In this document: positions 1-4,274 of the stretch, piece by piece
Numbering within the stretch: the stretch's first letter is position 1
How the letters are laid out: every line of letters starts with the position of its first letter
DNA from: Candidatus Omnitrophota bacterium
GTDB taxonomy: Bacteria; Omnitrophota; Gorgyraeia; Aquiviventales; Aquiviventaceae
Assembly (NCBI GenBank): GCA_016193195.1
Contig: JACPSQ010000063.1
Location: 1-9,798, forward strand
Direction of reading: 5' to 3'
Length of the DNA stretch: 9,798 nucleotides
Made by a program: the position numbers and the translations under genes
The notes under the pieces: generated by a model
Database searches by the model: none
What the model saw: only the letters and a program-made list of their open reading frames with translations
Told to the model about the DNA's origin: nothing

Positions 1-903
1 GACACCCAGATCGCCGGTATGCAGACCGGCGTCACCCAGATCCAGTCGGCGGGCGGCAGCCTCATCATCACCGCCGAGAAGGCGACCGCGGACACCAAGC
101 GGTTCGCGGCGAAACTGGTGATGTCGGAGAACGTCCTGATGGGCCAGGAGAACGTGCCCATCCTGTACCTCGCCGATGAGGGCATCACGCCCCTGCCGAA
201 GCTGAACGTCATGACGCTCGACAAGGAGGGCAAGGTGAAATACGTGGTGAAAGAGGCCGATATGGAACCGACCGATGAGGATAAGTCCGTGTACAAGTAC
301 GTCATCAAGAAGATCACCGCGGAGGGCTTCATCGCCGGGCAGGGGGTTCGGGTTGAGGTGACCGCCGATGTGTTCACGTTCGTGGAAGACCCGGATAAGG
401 CCGGCGAGAAGGTCCAGAACAAGGCCATTGGGACCTTCATGGTCCAGGGGACGACCCTGGATGCCCTGGCGGGCTCCATCAGCAGCCTGTCCAACGTCCC
501 GAACACGGTGAAGAGCGCCCTGGTGGCCATCCAGGCCCTGCAGAGCGCCTTCGGCTCGGGCGCCGGCAACACCATGATCGACATGCTGAACCAGATGTCG
601 AGCACCGTGGATAAGCTCCCGGCCGATATGAAGCGGGCGGTGCTCAACGCCAACCAAGGGAACGCCGCGGAGATCAAGCGGCAGATCAACGACGTGTCTG
701 ACCACATCAAGAGCCTTGCGGGGGACAATCTCGGCATGGACTTCACGCAGATCATGGGCAAGGCCCTTGAGGAGAACGCCAGCCTGCGGGATGTCCGCAA
801 GAAGACGGACGCCGTCCAGGGGGCGACCGAAGTGATGCAGATCATCATGGAACGCAAGCTGGGAGGCATCGATGCGCCGGTTGTGCATGCGGTCTACAAG
901 TAA
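1..903 (+). CDS. C-terminal part of an unrecognised protein (5' end outside window)
   Basis: The frame is open from base 1 to the TAA at 901-903 (300 codons), so the true start probably lies upstream. The in-frame ATG at 19 has no convincing ribosome binding site. The first half looks beta-rich, with alternating hydrophobic and polar segments such as VRVEVTADVFTFVED. The second half looks helical, rich in Ala, Asn, Met and Lys, and has no obvious transmembrane segment. I recognise no catalytic motif and no family. The short repeated-looking start (MQTGVTQIQSAGGSLIITAE) hints at a repetitive upstream part. The next gene encodes a membrane-anchored exported protein, so an extracytoplasmic or cell-surface role is possible, but that is inference from position only. 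Confidence 0.7.
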   Translation, partial: DTQIAGMQTGVTQIQSAGGSLIITAEKATADTKRFAAKLVMSENVLMGQENVPILYLADEGITPLPKLNVMTLDKEGKVKYVVKEADMEPTDEDKSVYKYVIKKITAEGFIAGQGVRVEVTADVFTFVEDPDKAGEKVQNKAIGTFMVQGTTLDALAGSISSLSNVPNTVKSALVAIQALQSAFGSGAGNTMIDMLNQMSSTVDKLPADMKRAVLNANQGNAAEIKRQINDVSDHIKSLAGDNLGMDFTQIMGKALEENASLRDVRKKTDAVQGATEVMQIIMERKLGGIDAPVVHAVYK

Positions 904-908
904 CAACG

Positions 909-938
909 GGCTCAAGGCTCAAGGCTCAAGGCTCAAGG
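909..938. repeat. 7-bp tandem repeat, GGCTCAA x 4
   Basis: Four perfect copies of GGCTCAA (909-915, 916-922, 923-929, 930-936) plus GG lie just after the stop of the upstream gene. The rest of the 904-1039 gap shows no promoter or terminator that I can defend. Confidence 0.9.
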
Positions 939-1039
939 TAGCGGCTTCCGCTGTCCAGCCTCGAACCTCCAGCCCAGGGTGGGGCTTGGGGGGGTCGTGG
1001 ATTCGTGATCAGGTTGTTGCGCGGCCTCGCCGGCGCCAG

Positions 1040-1879
1040 ATGGCGTGGCGATCCGTTGGATGGTGTGCGGCGCTGTCCCTCATGACCTTGGCCAGCGCGA
1101 CGGTTGGAGGGGCTGTTGAGCGGGAGCCGGTGACGATCAGCGTGATCGCGGTGAACCCCTCTGAGAATAAGATCCAGGTTGTTCCTGTGCGGATCGACCT
1201 CCCGCAAGAGGTGACCCCAGGCGATGTCCTCGAGCAAGGGGAGCTGCTCCTGGAGTACGACGACGACCGCTCCCTCTACTATGTCTACCGCGACGGCGTG
1301 GAGCTTGCGCCGAAGGAGACCAAGGTCTTTCAGGTGACGGTCCGGGACTTGTGGTTCATCCCGGACGAGCAGCTCAGCCAGCTGACACAATACACCGGGA
1401 TCCTCGTGGAGAAGCTGAAGGACAGCGAGTACTACGGCTCCGCCCGACAGCTCGGTGATACCGTGACGAAGCGGCTGGATGGGATCGCTGCGATGCAGAA
1501 TGACGAGACGCTCGGCCGGAAGGCGCGGATCGGGGCCTATCGGAAAAACCTCCTGGCCATCGCCAAGATCAAGGAGGATCTCGCCAGCCTGGAGAAGCTG
1601 ATTTCCTTCACCGGCGGCCCGCCGGTTCCCGAGCTGTTGGAGGAGTCGCCGCTCAAGGCCGACGCGCCATCCCAGACGACGACGTGGCTCGTCATCTTCC
1701 TGATCGTGATCTTCATGGGGCTTCTGGGAGGCCAGTTTTTCTTTACGTGGCACCGTCGGACCCAGGTCAGTCAAGAACTCGCGGTTGTTCGACAGGCGGC
1801 GTTTGCGCCTGGGAATGGAGCCGGCGGAGGCCTCGCCCGTCAACGCCCCTCGCTTGAACGGCCTCAAGCGAACGCCTAG
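1040..1879 (+). CDS. Exported protein with C-terminal membrane anchor, function unknown
   Basis: 279 aa from ATG 1040. The frame is open further upstream, but that part reads through the GGCTCAA tandem repeat. ATG 1040 is chosen because it begins a signal-peptide-like stretch (MAWRSVGWCAALSLMTLASA, then TVGGAVE). No strong Shine-Dalgarno precedes it. The mature part opens with a beta-rich domain of about 85 residues (NPSENKIQVVPVRIDLPQEV, then a D-x-LEQGELLLEYDDD...YYVYRDGVEL region). A helical, probably coiled-coil region follows, then a clear transmembrane segment near residues 225-243 (TWLVIFLIVIFMGLLGG), then a basic, Gly/Arg-rich cytoplasmic tail. The topology is therefore an extracytoplasmic domain with one C-terminal anchor. 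I recall similar beta domains in hypothetical proteins of uncultivated Omnitrophota-like bacteria but cannot name a family. Its stop overlaps the ribosome binding site of the epsilon gene, so the two are probably cotranslated. Confidence 0.75.
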   Translation: MAWRSVGWCAALSLMTLASATVGGAVEREPVTISVIAVNPSENKIQVVPVRIDLPQEVTPGDVLEQGELLLEYDDDRSLYYVYRDGVELAPKETKVFQVTVRDLWFIPDEQLSQLTQYTGILVEKLKDSEYYGSARQLGDTVTKRLDGIAAMQNDETLGRKARIGAYRKNLLAIAKIKEDLASLEKLISFTGGPPVPELLEESPLKADAPSQTTTWLVIFLIVIFMGLLGGQFFFTWHRRTQVSQELAVVRQAAFAPGNGAGGGLARQRPSLERPQANA

Positions 1880-1890
1880 GTGAGGGCCCC

Positions 1891-2136
1891 ATGCTGGAGG
1901 TCGCCGTTCTCAGCCCCGAGGCCCTCCTGTTCAATGGCCGTGCCCGCCACGTGATCCTTCCCGGGGAGCAAGGGGTCTTCGAGGTCTGGCCATTCCATCG
2001 GCCCGTCGTGAGCCGCCTCTTGCCCGGGTTCATCGTCGTGGATGGCCAGCCCTTTCCCATCCGGCGTGGGGTTGTGAAAGTTGAGCACGACACCGTCACG
2101 GCCATCGTGGAAGCAGATCCTGACCACGCGCCGTGA
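1891..2136 (+). CDS. atpC: F-type ATP synthase epsilon subunit, N-terminal domain only
   Basis: 81 aa. The ATG follows a good Shine-Dalgarno (AGGTGAGGG, 1878-1886) that overlaps the stop of the preceding gene. The sequence follows the epsilon beta-sandwich from end to end: LEVAVLSPEALLFNG, a VILPGEQGVFEVWPFHRPVV block (usual form ILPGxxGxxGVLPxHxP), LLPGFIVVDG, and a final VKVEHDTVTAIVE strand. Typical epsilon has about 130-140 residues with two C-terminal helices that can inhibit ATP hydrolysis. These are absent here, so the subunit should couple gamma to the c-ring without that brake. The TGA stop lies inside a TGAA that is duplicated on both sides of the adjoining palindromic element, so the stop is probably native. 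The gene is split from the other ATP synthase genes by the repeat/riboswitch region. In most operons epsilon follows beta. Confidence 0.82.
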   Translation: MLEVAVLSPEALLFNGRARHVILPGEQGVFEVWPFHRPVVSRLLPGFIVVDGQPFPIRRGVVKVEHDTVTAIVEADPDHAP

Positions 2137-2137
2137 A

Positions 2138-2172
2138 CCCCGTGAGATGGCGGCTACGCCTATCTCACGGGG
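2138..2172. mobile_element. Family A palindromic element, 35-bp form (A1)
   Basis: Perfect 11-bp ends CCCCGTGAGAT (2138-2148) and ATCTCACGGGG (2162-2172) enclose a small GGCG/CGCC hairpin. TGAA stands directly on both sides (2134-2137 and 2173-2176), which reads as a 4-bp target duplication. It differs by one base from the copy inside the alpha gene (4300-4334). The next 40 bp (2173-2212) show no feature. Confidence 0.85.
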
Positions 2173-2212
2173 TGAATCCCAGTGGTTGTTCCCTCCGCCA
2201 GCCAGCCATTGA

Positions 2213-2373
2213 CCCCGTGAGATAGCCGCCCTTGGGAAAAGTGGGCGGCGGCATCTCACGAGGTGAACCCTGTGAGATAACCGCCCTTGGGAAAAGTGGG
2301 CGGCGGCATCTCACGAGGTGAACCCTGTGAGATAGCCGCCCTTGGGAAAAGTGGGCGGCGGCATCTCACGGGG
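2213..2373. mobile_element. Tandem array of three family A elements, 51-bp form (A2-A4)
   Basis: Three 51-bp palindromic units (2213-2263, 2268-2318, 2323-2373) are separated by TGAA, giving a 55-bp period. Each has ends of the type CCCCGTGAGAT / ATCTCACGGGG and an inner stem GCCGCCC / GGGCGGC around TTGGGAAAAGT. Both internal junctions carry the same variant (CGAGG-TGAA-CCCTG), while the outer ends are canonical, so the array probably grew by tandem duplication. Copy 2 differs by A for G at 2280. TTGA flanks the whole array (2209-2212 and 2374-2377), consistent with a 4-bp target duplication. The 51-bp copy at 3215-3265 is in the opposite orientation. Confidence 0.85.
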
Positions 2374-2403
2374 TTGACAGGGGGCCTTTAGAACAGGTAT
2401 AGT
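2374..2403 (+). promoter_or_regulatory. Sigma70-type promoter for riboswitch leader and ATP synthase genes
   Basis: A -35 box TTGACA (2374-2379, perfect consensus) and a -10 box TATAGT (2398-2403, five of six) are spaced by 18 bp. Transcription would start near 2410, about 50 nt before the riboswitch core. The first four bases of the -35 box are the right copy of the TTGA duplication that flanks the upstream array. Confidence 0.75.
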
Positions 2404-2469
2404 TTGACCAAGATTGCTTAGGATTCAGCAGGTTCTGCGTTTTTTGGCATGAGCTTGAGTCGCTGAAAA

Positions 2470-2508
2470 ACCCCACTAGCTTTGCTGCGCAAAGCTGAAC
2501 TGTGGGGT
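2470..2508. repeat. Family C palindromic element (C1), riboswitch P1 junction
   Basis: Outer arm ACCCCAC / GTGGGGT with an inner stem AGCTTTG (2478-2484) / CAAAGCT (2490-2496). It is inverted relative to C2 and C3. Its complement has the family layout: CCCCRC arm, an unpaired AGTTC on the 5' side, a hairpin, one unpaired base, then the closing arm. Confidence 0.7.
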
Positions 2509-2555
2509 CCCCGGGTACAGATTTTGCTCGGCATTCCCGAGCAAAATCTACGGGG
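2509..2555. repeat. Family C palindromic element (C2), riboswitch P1 junction
   Basis: Arm CCCCG / CGGGG, an unpaired GGTAC-like 5' bulge, a perfect 13-bp stem AGATTTTGCTCGG (2519-2531) / CCGAGCAAAATCT (2537-2549) and one unpaired A. It directly abuts C1. Deleting 2470-2555 joins GCTGAAAA to AGGCAAAC of the riboswitch. Confidence 0.7.
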
Positions 2556-2567
2556 AGGCAAACGGTC

Positions 2568-2627
2568 TCCGCCATAATCCGATGGCGGACCCCGCAGGTT
2601 CTGCTTCGCAAAGCGAAGCATGCGGGG
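2568..2627. repeat. Two palindromes in the riboswitch P2 loop (small hairpin plus family C element C3)
   Basis: 2568-2589 is a hairpin TCCGCCAT / ATGGCGGA with loop AATCCG. 2590-2627 is a family C element: arm CCCCGC / GCGGGG, 5' bulge AGGTTC, stem TGCTTCG / CGAAGCA and one unpaired T. Together they lie between the two strands of P2, just before its CGAAAG. Confidence 0.7.
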
Positions 2628-2656
2628 CGAAAGGATCGGGCGCAAAGCCACAAGAG

Positions 2657-2722
2657 CCGTCATTCGTATCTCGTGAAGCGTCTCTCGCAAGCGCTTCACG
2701 AACGACGAGAGACGAACGACGG
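2657..2722. repeat. Family D imperfect palindrome (D1) in the riboswitch P3 loop
   Basis: Ends CCGTCATTCGTATCT and AGACGAACGACGG are near-inverse, and CGTGAAGCG / CGCTTCACG forms the inner stem. It sits between GCAAAGCC and the 3' conserved box of the aptamer, where P3 normally ends in a variable loop. Confidence 0.65.
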
Positions 2723-2748
2723 GTTGGTTGGGCTGCCAGCATGAGAAC

Positions 2749-2819
2749 CGTCGTTCGTGGTTCGTGAAGCGTCGTTCGCGTGCACTTCACGAACGACGAG
2801 TCACGAGCGACGAGCGACG
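2749..2819. repeat. Family D imperfect palindrome (D2) between aptamer and terminator
   Basis: Ends CGTCGTTCGT (2749-2758) and ACGAGCGACG (2810-2819), with an inner stem TTCGTGAAG / CTTCACGAA. It shares the CGTGAAGCG and TTCACGAACGACGAG words with D1. The right side is a degenerate run of ACGAGCG units. Confidence 0.65.
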
Positions 2820-2830
2820 ATCTGTAGAGG

Positions 2831-2857
2831 CGCCCATCCATGTCGGATGGGCGTTTT
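2831..2857 (+). terminator. Intrinsic terminator, likely riboswitch expression platform
   Basis: A perfect 9-bp stem CGCCCATCC (2831-2839) / GGATGGGCG (2845-2853), loop ATGTC, is followed by TTTT and a T-rich stretch on the + strand. It follows the aptamer and precedes atpE, so it could be the element the riboswitch controls. I could not define an antiterminator pairing by eye. Confidence 0.8.
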
Positions 2858-2864
2858 CATTTGA

Positions 2865-2905
2865 AGCCGAGACTTGCGGAGCAGAGCGAACGCAAGTCTC
2901 TGGCT
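2865..2905. repeat. Palindrome of a further type
   Basis: Arms AGCC-G-AGACTTGC (2865-2877) and GCAAGTCT-CT-GGCT (2892-2905) enclose a 14-nt loop. No second copy is seen in the window, so its family is unknown. Confidence 0.55.
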
Positions 2906-2913
2906 GAAAATGA

Positions 2914-2998
2914 CCCCACCACCTGTCTATCCGCCGAAGGCGGATCAATACGGCAGGTCGTGGGGATCGGCCCTTCGGGCCGAAGACAGGTGGTGGGG
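2914..2998. mobile_element. Family B palindromic element (B1) in front of atpE
   Basis: Perfect 15-bp ends CCCCACCACCTGTCT (2914-2928) and AGACAGGTGGTGGGG (2984-2998). Inside are hairpin 1 (ATCCGCC / GGCGGAT, loop GAA), a 21-nt spacer and hairpin 2 (TCGGCCC / GGGCCGA, loop TTC). The layout is the same as the copy inside gamma (6342-6434), but the hairpin sequences differ. No target duplication is visible. Its right arm is the only purine-rich stretch in Shine-Dalgarno position for atpE (GGTGGGG, 8 nt before the ATG). Confidence 0.8.
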
Positions 2999-3006
2999 CT
3001 TATTGC

Positions 3007-3222
3007 ATGAGTCGGAATCTTGCGCTGACGTTGATTTTTGCGCTCTGCATCTTGGGGCCGGCGCTGGTGATGGGAGCCACGGGCTTCTCCAGCATCAGCG
3101 CCTTGGGCCGCAACCCATCCGCCGCCCCGAAGATCCTCACCGCCATGATGATCACGCTGCTCTTTGCGGAGGCGATCGCGATTGTCGCGTTCCTGGTCGT
3201 GTGGCAGCTCTTTACCCCGTGA
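3007..3222 (+). CDS. atpE: F-type ATP synthase subunit c (rotor ring proteolipid)
   Basis: 71 aa, two transmembrane helices joined by the polar loop LGRNPSAAPK (residues 33-42; usual form R-Q/N-P), which contacts gamma and epsilon. The carboxylate that carries the ion is Glu55 in LLFAEAIAIVAF on helix 2. The residue after it is Ala, and no Gln is seen at the matching place in helix 1, so the Na+ signature (Q, E-S/T) is missing and H+ coupling is more likely. The Gly-rich motif of helix 1 is weak (GPALVMGATG), which may change ring packing or size. The stop is unusual: ACC-CCG-TGA is made by the left arm of a family A element, so the last two residues and the stop come from the insertion. Its ribosome binding site appears to be the right arm of element B1. 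It is the first gene after the riboswitch and terminator. Confidence 0.85.
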   Translation: MSRNLALTLIFALCILGPALVMGATGFSSISALGRNPSAAPKILTAMMITLLFAEAIAIVAFLVVWQLFTP

Positions 3223-3280
3223 GATGCCGCCGCCCACTTTTCCCAAGGGCGGCTATCTCACGGGGTGAACCCCGTGAGAG
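3215..3280. mobile_element. Family A element (A5) plus a second left arm leading into the nuclease gene
   Basis: The 51-bp form at 3215-3265 has ends CCCCGTGAGAT / ATCTCACGGGG and an inner stem GCCGCCC / GGGCGGC. Its orientation is opposite to the 2213-2373 array. TGAA (3266-3269), the same spacer as in the array, follows it. A further left arm CCCCGTGAGAG (3270-3280) then ends at the ATG of the GIY-YIG gene. No matching right arm is seen after that gene. Confidence 0.8.
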
Positions 3281-3544
3281 ATGTTCTATACATACGTGCT
3301 GCAAAGTCTGAAGGATCAACAATGGTACACCGGTGCAACAGGCAATTTGGGGCGACGCTTAGAGGAGCATAGCCACGGAAGAGTAGAAGCCACGCGAGGT
3401 AGAGAACCGTTTAAGGTGATTTACTACGAGGCTTGTTTAGATCAACATGATGCGTTCAGGCGAGAACAATATCTGAAATCGTCGTGGGGAAAGAGGTATC
3501 TCAAGAGTCGGTTGAAGCAGTATCTAACAAGCTTAGTGAGGTGA
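3281..3544 (+). CDS. Small single-domain GIY-YIG nuclease
   Basis: 87 aa, the usual length of the one-domain GIY-YIG group (UPF0213/YhbQ-like). The motif pair appears as YVL (residues 5-7) and WYTG (15-18). The conserved Arg is in LGRRLEEH (R26, H30). The metal-binding Glu is in AFRREQYLK (E62), after the PFKVIYYE strand. All catalytic positions look intact. It interrupts the ATP synthase genes between c and b. It starts exactly after a family A left arm (CCCCGTGAGAG then ATG), and its stop is 1 nt from the start of the b gene. By eye it is clearly richer in A+T than its neighbours, and its codon use differs, which suggests later arrival. The precise role of these small nucleases is not known. 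Here a link with the palindromic elements is possible, since it adjoins them, but that is inference. Confidence 0.82.
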   Translation: MFYTYVLQSLKDQQWYTGATGNLGRRLEEHSHGRVEATRGREPFKVIYYEACLDQHDAFRREQYLKSSWGKRYLKSRLKQYLTSLVR

Positions 3545-3545
3545 C

Positions 3546-4274
3546 ATGTTCATCCTCCAGTTCGTCGTGCTTCAGGTTGTGCTATTTGTGGGGCTTGCGG
3601 TGCTCCTCCGACGCGTGATGGGACGACACGCCACCAAGGCGACGGCCCATCTCCAGGGCCTCAGCCAAGACTACCTGAGGAAGCAGGAGGAGCTGAAGAA
3701 GCGCCTTGAGGAGGCCGAGCGGCTCTACCAGGAGCAGCTCGCCAAGGCGCAGGAGGAGGCGCATCAGCTGAAGACGCAGGCGCGGCAGGAGGCTGAAGCC
3801 GCCCGTCAACAGGTCGTGGAGCAGGCGAGGCAAGAGGCCGAGCGGATCGTCCAGCAAGCGGTGCAGGCCAGGGAAGCCCTGCAGCGCGAGCTGGCGCAGG
3901 CCATGGAGGCCAAAGCCGTGGAGCGGGCGTGCGAGCTCATCCAGGACATCCTCCCCCGAGAGCTGCGGGAGGCGGCCCATACCCCGTGGCTCGATGAGCT
4001 GATCACAAACGGCCTGATCACGGTGGAGCGATTGGAGAGCCGAGAGCAGATCCGGGAGGCGCGTGCGGTCTCGGCGTTCCCCCTCACGAGCGCGCAACGC
4101 AAGCGTCTGCTGGAACGGCTCCAGGAGCTCCTCGGTTCGCCCGTCACCTTGCAGGAATCGGTGGATCCCCATCTCCTCGCAGGGCTGACGATTACGATCG
4201 GGCACCTCGTGCTGGATGGCTCGCTGTCCTCGAAACTCCGGGAGGCTGTCCGCCATGCCCAAGACGCCCCCTGA
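3546..4274 (+). CDS. atpF: F-type ATP synthase fused subunit b/delta (peripheral stalk)
   Basis: 242 aa. Residues 1-22 form the membrane anchor (MFILQFVVLQVVLFVGLAVL). A long Ala/Glu/Gln/Arg-rich coiled coil follows to about residue 130, as in subunit b. The last 80 residues match the C-terminal part of delta: a VSAFPLTSAQRKRLLERL segment, then VDPHLLAGLTITIGHLVLDG, then SLSSKLREAV. The six-helix N-terminal domain of delta, which normally caps F1 and grips the alpha N-terminal helices, seems to be absent. Long b proteins with no separate delta gene are known from the alternative F-ATPases (N-ATPase type, c-b-alpha-gamma order), and this gene fits that pattern. GAGG at 3538-3541 gives a short-spaced ribosome binding site within the end of the nuclease gene. 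The 3' end overlaps the preferred alpha start by 20 nt. Confidence 0.82.
   Translation: MFILQFVVLQVVLFVGLAVLLRRVMGRHATKATAHLQGLSQDYLRKQEELKKRLEEAERLYQEQLAKAQEEAHQLKTQARQEAEAARQQVVEQARQEAERIVQQAVQAREALQRELAQAMEAKAVERACELIQDILPRELREAAHTPWLDELITNGLITVERLESREQIREARAVSAFPLTSAQRKRLLERLQELLGSPVTLQESVDPHLLAGLTITIGHLVLDGSLSSKLREAVRHAQDAP

Larger units (their letters stand above)
2462..2740 (+). ncRNA. c-di-GMP-I riboswitch (GEMM-I), interrupted by palindromic insertions
   Basis: The diagnostic GEMM-I strings occur in the right order. AGGCAAAC is at 2556-2563. GGTC / CGAAAG / GATC is at 2564-2567, 2628-2633 and 2634-2637; these are the P2 stem and its GAAA. GCAAAGCC is at 2642-2649 and GGCTGCC at 2731-2737. 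A closing P1 helix pairs GCTG (2462-2465) with CAGC (2737-2740). The known class binds cyclic di-GMP and controls a downstream terminator or ribosome binding site. A G at 2557, aligned with G20 of the Vibrio aptamer, favours c-di-GMP over cGAMP. The usual core is about 85-90 nt; this one spans 279 nt because palindromes sit between P1 and the first conserved box, in the P2 loop and in the P3 loop. With them removed the 5' core reads GCTGAAAAAGGCAAAC then GGTCCGAAAGGATC, which looks canonical. A promoter precedes it and an intrinsic terminator follows, with the atpE gene downstream. Whether the expanded aptamer still binds is open. Confidence 0.72.

Noticed and set aside
872..1039. Longer start for the 1040-1879 protein at ATG 872
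   Set aside because: It would translate the GGCTCAA tandem repeat and hide the signal peptide behind about 56 low-complexity residues.
2120..2176. Epsilon truncated by element A1
   Set aside because: The TGA stop is part of the TGAA found on both sides of the element; excision leaves the same stop. The short epsilon is therefore probably native.
2213..2373. CRISPR-like array (regular 55-bp period)
   Set aside because: Only three units, spacers of 4 bp (TGAA) and fully palindromic units; no variable spacers. It is a tandem run of family A elements.
2428..2445. Early terminator in the leader (GCAG-GTT-CTGC then a T run)
   Set aside because: The stem has only four pairs, too weak to call despite the six T residues.
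2366..2841. Overlapping open frames on both strands in the repeat region
   Set aside because: They run through palindromes and the riboswitch, have no ribosome binding sites or recognisable domains, and exist because GC-rich palindromes lack stops.
3160..3200. Sodium-coupled c-ring, as in many N-ATPases
   Set aside because: The ion-binding Glu55 is followed by Ala rather than Ser/Thr, and no Gln is seen at the partner position in helix 1.
4216..4254. Alpha start at ATG 4216
   Set aside because: It would overlap the b/delta gene by about 60 nt without a ribosome binding site; ATG 4255 has GGAGG at good spacing.
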